Assembly (NCBI RefSeq): GCF_028554725.1
Contig: NC_071667.1
Span: 85,474,001 to 85,538,000, forward strand
Source: Zeugodacus cucurbitae
Lineage: Eukaryota > Arthropoda > Insecta > Diptera > Tephritidae
DNA length: 64,000 nt
Direction of reading: 5' to 3'
A program made the translations under genes and the position numbers. The notes under the pieces are model-generated. The model was not told where the DNA came from. It was given only the letters and a program-made list of their open reading frames with translations, and ran no database searches. Below, in pieces: positions 25,031-37,227 of the stretch (positions within the stretch are counted from its first letter, which is position 1; each line of letters starts with the position of its first letter).

Positions 25031-28000
25031 ACTGACGTACTTGCAGACAATGAATAAGGTGATTATGCTGCTCCAGAGAGGAATCTCAAATAAGTCAGAA
25101 TATTTTTGTGGATAACAATCTCTGAATTCTACAATCAAATATGCAGCCCTTGAAAATAACTAATTTGCTTATTAAAGAGAGTTTTCCTTAACGGTAGCTT
25201 TTTAAGCGTAAAAAAACAATTACTTTTTCTTTCATTGCAAAAATAATATCTTTTCGTGACGATCTATAGAATTATAATTTAGGCATAAATACTAATTAAG
25301 TGCTTAAGATAGATCACTTAGAGCAAATATTTTTCTACGATTAATCCCACATTTGCGTGTTTATCAATCGTAGGAGAGTTATTATATATTCAACAACAAC
25401 TAGATATAATATTATTGTCTACAAAATACTTATGTGTACACACATATATAAAATTCTAAGTACCAATAGACTACAAAATATTCCATAGCAGCTCATTTGC
25501 TAGCGATGCTCAATCTTCGTGAATACCAAGGCAATCATGGCGGCAGTCATCATGCCCACCCCCATTGGGAAATGCCAGCATCATCTGCCTGCATATTAAC
25601 GTCCTCACACGCGATGCTCGCATTAAAAAAATCACGAAAAACAGGAAATGACATAAAAATCTTTCCTACTATTATTATTCACATTTTACATCTACGGCCG
25701 TAGCCGCCACTGCTGCCATCACTCATTGTCTTTTTTCATGCTTTCATTTGTGTGCATCGAGCAGCTTTATTGCTCTGCCACTGAGCTTTGTTCATTGCCT
25801 AAACGCCTGCCTGCCTGTAAACACATACTTACATGATGTTGTATTGGTGTAGCCGTAGGAGTGAAATTAATTATTCGATGTTAAGTACGTGTACTCTGTT
25901 GAATTTCAACTCAAAGTTAGTTATTTTATACTTTTTAGTTCAGGATGAGAAGATGCGGTTTAATTTTTTTCAAGAAATAGAATAAGAATTTCAAGTTTCA
26001 CTAGCACTGCTTGCAAGATAATTTTAAAGTCAGAAAAGTGATCAATGAGCAATGGAATACATATAATTCCATAACAGAACAGGAATGACTTTATTGTAAT
26101 CAATTCGATATGGATTCAACTTATTAGCTGTCTTTGATTGGTCATTTCTATGGACCGCTGTTTTCTTGTCAATAATTTTATATGTAAAAGCAACAACAAT
26201 GTTACTGAGCAGAAGTCGTATAAGAGATTATACAGATACCACATTAAAACATTCTATCGCCGCTTGTGTCAGTGTTGCCAAGTTTTGTTTCTTTACATTT
26301 TAGACTATTATCAATGGTAAAACTTGCTCAAAAGACAAATTATTGTCAAAAATAACAACAAAAATATGTTTTTATTGATTTTCACTTGAAATAAATTATA
26401 ATTATTTTGAAAAACGTAAGGTAAGGAATGCAAAGTACAGTAAGAGGACATATTTGCTCAGGGTTGCACCACAAGTGCTGCCCATTTGCTTGGAAATCAG
26501 GATAGTTTGTTCGATTTGGTTTTCTCCAACAGGTTAAATGTAAATAACACGAGTTTAATTGGGGAAAATATTCCATATTTTCACGCTTTAATTTTATTTT
26601 TGATATTCAATTAAAGTTTAATATTCCGACATTCCATTTCTCATGGTTTTTGTAATTAAATTAGTTTGTGTAAATAATAAATAGGCAAGTGGGTGAAAAT
26701 GGAAAATGTGGACTCCATTTGTGTGTATTAAATTTAAGCTGATAAATTGGATCTCAACAACAACAGACAAATGCAAGTGGATGTGCGTAGATACTTTTAT
26801 TTCTGCACTCAATCCAGTTTAATACCCCACCTCTCTCCACTCTTCCTCTTCGGCATTTTTCGTTTTTTACTGCGAAGTAAATGTGTATTCAAATGCATTT
26901 AGAATACTGTTATTGTTGCAGTTATTGTTGTTGATAAAAATTACAATAAGCGAAAGAAAACCAACTGCAGCAGCAGCAGAATTAATAATGCAAACAACAA
27001 TGACGACAACAACAACAACGCACAAACACAATTAAGTGCTATCAATTTAAGTCAATTAAATCTCGGCGAATTTTCTCGTCGAAATCCGATTTTGAGCACA
27101 TTTTTGCCATCATTATTGTTGTTGTTGTTGTTTCAGCTGTGTTCTTTAATGCAAAATCTGTTTAAGCAGCACTCACAGCAGCAGCCATGTTGTTGTTCCC
27201 TTGTAGAGTGTGTCATTATTGAATCAATTGTCATCGGATTAAGGTTTATGCATTTTCCTGCGGGAACTGAAGCTAAGCAGGAAGGGGCGATTTCGAAATG
27301 AAATGAGAAAATCCATTAATGCGCTGATGAGCGATTCTGTTGAGTAACAGTAAAATCGCACATTCGAGTTTTGAAATCAAAACAAATAAAAAATCTTCGG
27401 TTATGTGTAATACATTGATCAGGGAACAAAAGTAAAAATCAGGGTCTGAACATTAAATTTCCTTTCTAATTCTAATACTTGCAGAATACGATCAGCAGTA
27501 AAATTAACACATTTGCAGCATAATCTCATCACAGTTGCGAAGTGTAAAATGGTGAATTTAAGAAGAAGTCACCACTTTACTTAAGTTCGCACTTTGAAGT
27601 CATCATCAAGTCTCACGGAGCAATGAAGACGGAGCGACAGCGACGATGAAAGGGATAAATTCAAACGTTTTCGTGACAGGCGGTAACCGACGCCTGCCGA
27701 CGCGACGCCTGGGCGGTGAGCACTCCATTATGAATATCTCGACTGAGGGCCGCGAGATGCCCGCACGGAACGGGCGCGGCGTGCAAAAGGCGCTCAAAAC
27801 GCATAGATAGTAATGTCGGAGACATTCTTGAAATTCACATGACTTCAGCACTTGAGCACGTTTGCGGGATTCCTTTCTTCATTTTCACAATGTGTTATGT
27901 GATTGCGACAAAGTCTGCCACGGCGCCAAGGCACCATGCATTCGGCTGGCATGTGTCGCCTTTCGCTCCCAACTGCAGGCAGGCAATCGCTTCATTTGGC

Positions 28001-31000
28001 CATAATATCTATTTTATGTCAGCGACTAAGCGGCTCCTAGGTTCATCGTCAACCGCTGAGAAACTTGACTTGAAATTCGGTTGGTTACCCGCAGAGACAA
28101 CGGCTTCTCACAAGGCGTAAGCCAAGCGCCAACAATGCCAACAACAGCAGAAATGCCATTAATACTTGTTTGAAAAAGCACTGTGGGATGACAGCGCCAT
28201 TTTCTCGGTGGCGTCAACTGAGGTTGCACCTGCGATTGTACGCACACATAACGGAGGAGCCGCAGATATGTGTGTTGTGAGCTCATGCGGGCATGGCGAG
28301 CACGTTGTGCATCTCATTAAGCGCGTATCCCAGAAAGCGGCATTAGATATTCGACAGACGGTTCGGCTACAAGCAGTCCGAGTTCCGCTCACAGCTCACG
28401 GCTCGTGTGTCTCTGTGTGTTTCTGCGTGTGCAACATCAATTTCGCACTGATAACATTTGCTGTTGTTGTTGTTGTTATTGTAACCGTTGATGTGGCTTG
28501 CTGTTGGTGTGCAACAACCGAAATCTCTTTTGGGTTTAGTGTGTTGACGCTGACACGACTCAAGTCACGGTTGGCCGTGTCACAGTTTGTCGCAGTGATA
28601 TGCAGAATTCGCAATTACACATAACTTGAGCGTGGCATTCCCGCACTAATCTCGCCTGCCTGCCAGCCACTGTTTGTTTGTGCTGGCGCTACTTCATTTT
28701 CCGGTGACCTTTCTTGGGCGCTTGAGTAGCATTTGAGGGAAGAAGTGATGCGCTGAGTCTTCCCACAAGTCCATATATACTATATAGACTGCTTAATATT
28801 TTTATATTCATGAATACTTTGATATTCATATGCGCATATATATTCATACTCACACCAATATTCCAATTAATACTCACTTGTATTTATGTATGAAAGCAGA
28901 AGGTCCTTGATTGATGTTCTCAAAGGACGATTCAGCAACTACATTTGAGCGACCTTTCACTACTCAATGAGTCTGCAACATATTTGTAAGCCGATTATGT
29001 GTGGGCCACCAACATACATTTAAGTAAACTTGAAGTAAGTTACAATTAGACGCAGATCCTTCACCAATAAACCGAAAACTTTGTCCGCCTCGCCACAGGA
29101 AATGCCGCGCATTTGCTTGCAGTCTTTGAATTCGCCCCACAAGTTGTCACCAACTTTGTTGCTGCAGTTGGCGGCTGGCAATAAGAATGCACCAGCGCAC
29201 CATCGCACAACCGAACGCCCGCCCACCCTCTAAGTTGAGGGAGTGTGCCACTCGACGGCGAACGTGTTTTATTTTTAATTTCACCGCCACTGCATAAATA
29301 GCAACAACATACAAATGCAAGTGTGTGTGTATGTGTGTGCGTTTTTATGTTAATTATTGCAACCTTGCCTGCTAACGGTTTGTTAATATGTTGACAGAAG
29401 CTGTCAGTGTTGTTGTGGCGCTGACTCTGCGTTCTTCGTTGGCTCACTCCCGAGTGTGGGTGTGTGTGTGTGACGGCGGAGGCGGAGGCAGCAGCGGCCG
29501 AGGCGGTCCGTCACACACATTAAGAACCTCAAGTGTGCCACACTTGAGCATGCGAGTCGTGATGACGAGTACTAATGCGAGTGGGTTTGCATTTTATGAA
29601 ATGCTCTTGGCCATGTTGGCTGAGCTACTCATTTTTCGTCCTTTGCATTCGCATATCCTTAACACCGCTCATACCCGCCGGCTGACTGACTGGCTGGCTG
29701 GCTGTAGCTGTATAATAGCCTATAATATTTGGCGGGCGGGCGGTTGGCTCATTGCAAGTATGCGTATGAGTATGAGTATGAGTGTGAGTATGAATGTGAA
29801 TGTGGGTTTGATGACGAAGAGCTCCAGCTTTGTTGTCACTGCGAATTATACTTGAGGTTACGTGCGATTTCTGAGATTCGTGTCAAGGACTTTCAGCTTG
29901 CGAATGCCCACCAACCATCCAATCAGCTTGATATACTTTATACATACACACATACATGTATCATATATGCGTTTGCTTCTGTGACTGGCGTAAATGTTTA
30001 TCTTAATTTGGATTTATTGAATAATATTGGTAGTGTTTATAAAATAAAAGCCACTGAAAGTTCACAAGTCAATAAAAATAATTATTTTTTAAATAAAATA
30101 TACATATTCATACTATGTGCTATTAGACCTTTGCTAGAATTTTGATCGAGCTTCACCACCTGCTTTTGATATACGTCTTTATATTACCTGGACTGGAGAG
30201 TCAGAGAGCTGATGGAACTTTTGCCTACAAATATTGAGTACAAGGCTTTACAAAATGGCAATGTACGAGTAGTACTGATAGAGGTTGATTATGATACGAG
30301 ATCCCTTGTCTTTATAAATTAAAGGTTATTAGGTTTTGAAAACGCCAAAAAGGTGAATATGAAAAAGAAAACCGAATTAAGTTCGGCAACATTTTCGTTT
30401 TGTGCTTTAATATCCGTTACGCTTAAGCCTTGTGGAAAGTTTTGAAGAGAGTTCTACGCAAAATAAAATCTTCTTTTTGGAAATAAATGTTTGCGAATAC
30501 CGTTTTGCTCTTCATGCTTTGTATTCCTATTCTGTCTGCCGCCCGCCAAACCTCTGCATATTCCAATTACTCAATGTCTTTGGCGCCGACTGAAAAAAAC
30601 TGAGCAGGAATAATCATACGAAAATTCCCAATATACCACTTAGTCAAATAGAAAACCAATATCGAAAGCAAACTTGCTTGCCTCGCAACACTCAACACTT
30701 CATACCACACTCCATGCCGCAGACAATACAACTGTTACGGAGATAATTTGTCAAATCCTTAAGGAGTTTTTAGGCACGTATGTAGAGGCATTTGTATGTG
30801 TGCAACGTGGCAGCAAAGGCGTACATGCAAAAACAGCACTAAAGCATAATGCTGGCAATTTTTCATTTACTACAACTCACTTACGTTACGTTACGTTTGG
30901 CGATAAAAAGCGTATACTCTTACATAGCATATTAACATGTGTAACTAATGCGCGTTTGTGTGTGTGCATTGTGTCTGCAGTCGGGAATTACATGCCGGAT

Positions 31001-32100
31001 TGAAATATATAATATATCACCACGAAATGGCATAATCTTTAACCTTTGAGGTATCCTTGAACTCAAGCCCACAAACAACAAGCAAAACTCCTGCGACAGA
31101 CGCATAAGGGTTGATCTCACCTCAAAAGTGTTGGCTGAGTTTTGTGTTATTAGTTTAACTTTGACTTGACCACTTGACATTGTTATTAACATGGCTCAAG
31201 CTTTCATTACAACCACAGTAAAAACAACAAAATTCCATTAAATACTTTGAAATTAAAGGTCAAAACCACAGGATTATCTGATTATTAAATCGTTAATGTT
31301 GTGTCGGTAGTCTATTTCAGATAAGCCACGCAAACCAAATTATCTACTGTACTTTGAGTATCCTATTATTAGAGAGAACTTGTTTAAAACAACATGAAAC
31401 TATTATTAACTTTTTCCTATCCTCGAAACACTTCTCAAACTCGATTTTTGGGATAGCCTTCCTTTCTTTCCGCGATTTCTCGTATGCATGTAAAACAACG
31501 GCTCTTTAAGGTTCTCTTTATTTTTGGAAACCGATAAAAAAGTCACACGAAGTCATGTCTGGCGAATATCGAGACTGGATTATAGTTATAGTATTGTTTT
31601 TGCCGAAGAATTTACGAACAAACAACGAAGTGGAAGTTTTTAATAAACGAAAAAAAATCGCCAATTTCATAAAAACAGTGAATACAGCAGAAAATTTTAT
31701 CGTACTTCAGGGGAATGTATTCCAGAATAATACCAAAAAACTACTATTGGACTCTACAAACGAGTGAAGTTTTCAATTTTACAACTCCCAATATTTTTTT
31801 AACCCACCACGTACTCTTCATTAACTTGTAACAGTCATTGTATATTACAAACTGGATTTTTCTCTGAAAACGTTAACATATGCAGAGGCATTCAATTATA
31901 TATGTAGTATATAAGTAGCCCACGATTCGCAAACTTTACTTTTTTCATTATCCGCCTGTAGTAGGCGAAGAAAGGTATCAATTTACTAATATTTGGACAG
32001 AGGCAAATGTTACTCGTGTGATGGCCTGGTGACTAACAAGTCCAGTGAAATGATATGTAATGCAAACATGCGTTTGTCTCAATTATTTGTAGGTTTTCTT
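25031..32100. other. Gene-free stretch with two GC-richer islands
   Basis: Islands at about 27600-28650 and 29000-29900 are GC-richer than the flanks. The first contains a run of TTGTTG (28460-28475). The second contains GGCGGA repeats (29477-29490), a (GGCT)n-like run (29690-29704) and a GAGTAT-type hexamer array (29765-29800). Open frames up to about 155 codons occur in both islands, but composition alone explains them and no domain is visible. No terminator, tRNA or transposon end recognised. Confidence 0.4.
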
Positions 32101-33246
32101 TTTTATACTCTCGCAACAAAAGTTGCTAAAGAGAGTATTATAGTTTTGTCCACATAACGGTTGTTTGTAAGTCCTAAAACTAAACGAGTTAGATATAGGG
32201 TTATATATAAGTGATCAGGGTGACGAGTAAAGTTCAAATCCGGATGTCTGTCTGTCCGCCAGTCTGTCCGTCCGTCCGTCCGTGCAAGCTGAAACTTGAG
32301 TAAAACTTGAGATATTTTAATGAAACTTGGAACACGTATTCCTTGGCACCATAAGAAGGTTAAGTTCGAAAATGGGCGGAATCGGACCACTGCCACGCCC
32401 ACAAAATGGCGATAACCAAAAACACATAAAGAGCTATACCTAAGCCATAAATAAAGTTATGAAAATAAAATTTGGAACATAGGATCGCATTAGGGAGGGG
32501 CACATTTGAATGTAATTTTTTTGGAAAAGTGGGCGTGACCCCGCCCCCAAATAGGTTTTTTGTAAATATCTTGCAAGCCAATAAAGCTATATAAACCAAA
32601 CTTTCTGCAGTCGTTTCTTTTAGCCGTTTCCTTATACAGTCCAAAAATTAAAGAAATCGGATGATAACCACGCCCACCTCTCATACAAAGGTTAGGTTGA
32701 AAATTACTAAAAGTGCGTTAACTCACTAACGAGAAACGTCAGAAATACCAAATTTTACATAAGAAATGGCAGAAGGAAGCTTGAGATTTTTTTTACAAAA
32801 TGAAAAAGGGCGTGGCGTTGCCCACTTATGGGTCAAAAACCATATATCAGGAACTGCTCGACAGATTCGAATGAAATTCGGTATATAATATTTTCTTGGC
32901 ACCCTGATGACACGTGTGGAAAATGGATGAAATCGGTTCACAACTACTCCTACTTCCCATATAACTCAATTTGAATCCTTCTGATTCTTTCACTTTATAA
33001 TGTATACATAAGGAACCGATAAAGATAGCGAAATAAAACTTTACACAAATACTGTATTTGAGCTGTGATATCACTTGTGGAAAAATTGTCAAAATCGGAT
33101 CATGACTTTTCAAGGCCCCTGATATCAAACATGAAGAACTCAGTGCCTAAGTGTAATTTTTCACCGAAAATATAGGTAAATCTCTAAATAAATTGGGAGA
33201 GTATAAAATGTTCGGTTGCACCCGAACTTGGCCTTTCGTTACTTGT
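32101..33246. repeat. Dispersed non-coding element, near-complete copy
   Basis: It starts TTTTATACTCTCGCAAC, which folds with GTTGC...GAGAGTAT (32122-32138) into a hairpin. A (TCCG)n run follows at about 32258-32283, then blocks with GCCACGCCCAC and GACCCCGCCCCC motifs. It ends with GGGAGAGTATAAAATG and CGGTTGCACCCGAACTTGG before 33246. No coding frame. Three more diverged partial copies lie in this window (36361-37110, 51612-51775, 59319-59470), which proves it is interspersed. I recall this text from fly genomes but cannot assign a class. The terminal hairpin leaves a Helitron-like or non-LTR-derived origin open. Confidence 0.7.
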
Positions 33247-35789
33247 TCTTAGTTTACATTTAGTCTGGTCTTTCCACCTCTCTTCCATAACCAGGGCTGT
33301 TTGGTTAACCGCCGATGAGGGTGTGACTGCCAGTCGTACGTCTGTATGTACGGGCATAGATTACATAAGCCATTTATAGTCGTATTAGATTCCAGGCGAG
33401 TAAAGGAATCTAAATAATGCTTAAATTTCGCTGGGCTCTACAGGTGACTAACCACACTCTAAATCAGAATGCACTAACGTATGTAGAATCAAAATAAAGA
33501 CTTACATTCAAGACATTCAAAAAATAACCAAGACGATGTTGTTAAAATTTAAAAATTTGAGTCAATTATATTGAGTACTCAAAAAGGCTCGTTAATTTGC
33601 TGAGAGTGAATAAAAAATTTAACAAGTTCCCAATAGAAAACATGCAAATTTAATTCGAATTATATTTAGGGTTACAAGAACAAGAACAGTAAAGTACAAA
33701 TCAACTGTATAGTTGTTAGAGAGAAATGATTTATTGGCATCGACTCCAATTTGCTGATGAAAATCGTTCACACATTTCCATTTTCTATATCCATTTTCAA
33801 CCCATGTCATTCCAGGTAAAAAAGTGTCAGCTCTCAAAATGAAAACACCAATACCAATGACACACATACACACTTGGACAAAGCCATCCTTACTTTACTA
33901 GCCAAGTGAACTTGTTCAAGTCACTTAAAATGTAACGGATACAAATAAGGGGAACCAAATGGAAGTGAGACCAAATATTGGAAATAATTGCATTTTTTTT
34001 TGAAGATAGTAGAAGAGCAATCCACATATATTTTTAAGTTAGCAGAAAACTATTTTCTGGTCTACATTTACATTAATGATTCTCTAGAGCTTCTATATGA
34101 GAAACAGCCGGGTCCTGCAAGTGCGTCTACAACCAAGAAGCAAACTTCATAAATCTAAAATATTTTCGTTATAAATGTGAATGTTGTCTACTTCGAACAT
34201 TGCTTACTTTCCAACTTTGTCTATAGGAGTATAGAGAAGCGGAACCAATGTTAGTTTGATATACAAATTTGGAACCGAATTCTCAGCTTCTCTCAATTTA
34301 TTTCAATACTTCATTCACAACAGAGTTGCACTTGGATGGAAAAACACTGTAATCAGAAAACTCGGGTGATTCTGTGCCGCTGGCCGATGGGTCGTCATAC
34401 GACACGAAGCGGCCCAATGAAAAATGATCAAAGCAAAGGCCGAAATGGGAATGGGAAAGTGTGCTTTGACATTTTGTGGCGACACTTTACCGACCAGGTG
34501 GGCCACAAAAAGCAAACACCAATTTTGCGGCCGACACTTACACAGGCATTTTGAAATCAGATAACTGCCACAAAAAATTTGTAATTAATGTACGCATTTA
34601 CATTTAAAATTTGACAAATTTAATTGGAAATAGTATCTTTGCGCAGAGATTTCGTAATCCGGAGCGTGTGTTTGGACCCGTTGACCGAAAATGTAAACCA
34701 CAAAATTTGGGCTCTTTAACCCTTTTCTTTGCCCACCAACCCCCTTGCCGGCTGACAAAATGGATTGCAATGGCAGCCGAGGTGAATATGAACCGGTAGT
34801 TGGATTAAGACGAAAGCTGCACGCACACACTGCCGCTTGCGGTGGCTCCCGCACGGACCTCACAGAGATTTACAGAAATATTTAACCTTAAACGAAAGCG
34901 TTTCCCATTATCAGTGACAAATTTATCAAGTGGCACAACAAAAACGTAAGCGGCAGCGTCGCCGAGCGGCAGCAAATCGGCAACGGATAGCTGATTGCCA
35001 AAGCGAGTGTGTACTTCGAGCACACACACACACACGCGAACTGAGTTGTCATCTTAAGTAAGCTGAGATGAAGGCGAAGAAAAAACAAAAAGACAAAAAA
35101 ACAAAAAACAAGTCAAAGGATACATCACACATTTTGACTTTGATTTATTAACAAAAACTGTAGAATAATGAAGTTGTACAGCCAAGTAGTACATTTGTCA
35201 TGCCGGCACTTTCGGATTCTCGCCAACTATGCTGCTCCCACTCCCCCATCTATTTGTTGGCTCATTCAACAAATGCGTCTTATTTTATCTCAAGCTTTTT
35301 GCTCTTGTTGTTATTGTGCGGAGACATGTGTCCCTAAGCGAAGTGTTAATGAAAAATTCTCTCATCTCGTAAAACCATATATGCATACGTGTGTATGTGT
35401 GTGAAGATGTTTTCACGTCGATAACTGCATTCGAGCGTATGTGATTCAATTGAAATGTGTCGGTGTGTGTGTGTGTGTTACCTTTCAAAATAATGAGCCG
35501 AAAGCCCACTTTGAAATGTAGCCATTTCAACGGGTTGATTAAGCTGTTACCACAAACCATTCATTATCTAAAACTTTAGAAAACTTCTGACATTTGATGC
35601 TTTATAAGCGATGAGTGGTCTTTTAGTTATGAATAATACGAAGGGAAAAAGTTTATCTACGAATTATAAAGACCTACTTAACCCACATACATAGGTACAT
35701 ATGTAAGTACACATAATATTGCATAGAAATAATGAAAGGAAATTAAACATTTTAGAGACCAACACATCTTTAGTAGCAGTGAAAGACAA
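33247..35789. other. Gene-free stretch
   Basis: Mixed AT-rich DNA with a CA run at about 35021-35034 and a GT run at 35464-35479. A GC-richer patch lies at 34640-35040. No open frame with recognisable protein features. Confidence 0.45.
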
Positions 35790-36360
35790 TACAGTATACT
35801 CTCGAAAAGTAAATTCTCAGAAAGTAAATAATCGCGGAAAAGTTAATCACCTTTAAGATTACACATGCACCTCGAAAAAGTAATTTTTTTAATTTACTTT
35901 TCAGAGAGTGTGATAAAAAATTCGAAACGAAGCAAGAGGCGTTTTTTACGATGTTGCAAAAACAGTTACTCTCTTGTTTATCGCGTATTTTTAGTAAATA
36001 AACTCTCCTACTTGATCCACTGGTTTAAAAATGAAAACGATGCAAATCAGGTGTCAGACTTTTGAATTGTCGTACAAAAATGGTCAGAAAATATATTGCA
36101 AAAGAAAAAAAAAACAAAAGAATATTCAAGATTGTTTCTCTTCATAGTAAATACATATGTATGTATGTAAATGTAAATATGTTTTTCATGTAAATCCATA
36201 TGTTTTATTGAAGCAAATAAATGAATGAATTTTTTAAGTTTAAAAATGCATTTAATATTATAAAAACAGATAATTTATGTATATATTTGGAAAAGTAAAT
36301 TATTCGAAAAAGTAAATTACCCAAAATACGAATCGATTTACTTTTCGAGAGTATACTGTA
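35790..36360. mobile_element. Pogo/Tc1-mariner-like MITE
   Basis: Element body 35792-36358 (567 bp), flanked by TA on each side (35790-35791 and 36359-36360). The terminal inverted repeats are 23 bp and perfect (35792-35814 against 36336-36358) and begin CAGTATACTCTCGAAAAG. Inner copies of the AAAGTAAAT/TCGAAAA motif recur next to both ends and at about 35872-35903, like an array of transposase binding sites. The TA duplication and CAGT start fit the pogo branch of Tc1/mariner. The inner frame of 66 codons (35865-36065) shows no transposase motif, so this is a non-autonomous copy. Perfect ends suggest fairly recent mobility. Confidence 0.85.
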
Positions 36361-37110
36361 CTAAAAAAAATTCAGTAATATCACCCTGATATAGTAAAGC
36401 TATCAAAGTAAAATTTGGCACAGAGAATAATAGTGTAGAGGGGGATATCTTTGTATAAATATTATTTTGCAGAGTTGGCATGGCTCTGCCCCTCGCAAAT
36501 TTCTAAAGCTTTATCAATCAAACCTACTGTAGACATTTCTCTGTCATAGCTTAAAAGTATAAAAAACCTATGGCAGACTTTTTAACAAAAATATCTGTAA
36601 ATCTCTCGAGATATCTTAATGAAATTCCGAGGACAGCCTTTCCTGATAATAATATGCTGGGGTTGTAAAAATGGAGTGAATTTATTGAAAGATTAGTTGT
36701 GTTAAAAAAAATCGAGGGAACATATTCTCGAGTATAGATTGTTGGCAACTTTTTGGTTAGTTGGAAAAGTGAAAATACTCTTTATTAATTTCAGTATTAT
36801 GTACTTCATTTTCAAGGTAATATATTTTGCACTTAGAATTTTAAATAATAATAAAGTACTACCGTTCACTTGCTAGTCTTGGTTTTATTGTTTTGTACTA
36901 CAGTGTACTCCGGCAGTTTTTATTTCGTTTGCTTGTTTTACTCGCACGTTTCTGACGATAGTGACGCCACGTCACAGAAAATTAAAACACAGAAAAACAA
37001 AATGGTTTACCAATGGCGTAATCTTGTGTTCTATCATTCTTGGATCTTCACCCATTATAAAGTTTTCCCCATCTGGTTAAATTTTTCGGTTACACTCGAA
37101 CATATTCAAA
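36361..37110. repeat. Degraded copy of the 32.1-kb dispersed element
   Basis: Segments AAAGCTATC...AAAATTTGGCACA, the TGCCCCTCGCAAAT block, CTAAAGCTTTATCAA, GAGATATCTTAATGAAAT and a final TTCGGTTACACTCGAAC (37087-37103) align in part with 32440-32600, 32310-32330 and the right end of the better copy. Order is partly shuffled and divergence high. It directly abuts the MITE. Confidence 0.5.
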
Positions 37111-37150
37111 TTGAAGAAAACTCTAATAAACTGTGAACAGAACGTTTAAG

Positions 37151-37227
37151 CAAAGAACGTATAATAATTATACTATTATATATATATATATAATATATAT
37201 TATATATATATTATTATACGTTCTTTG
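37151..37227. repeat. 77-bp AT-rich perfect-armed palindrome
   Basis: Arms 37151-37168 and 37210-37227 are 18-bp perfect inverted copies (CAAAGAACGTATAATAAT). The 41 bp between them are almost only alternating A and T and are themselves nearly self-complementary, so the whole can form one long hairpin or cruciform. Confidence 0.85.

Noticed and set aside
28166..29855. Open frames of about 150 codons (28166-28624 and 29388-29855, plus)
   Set aside because: They lie in GC-richer islands with simple repeats. The translations are runs of Val or Ser/Met with no domain, and other frames are also open.
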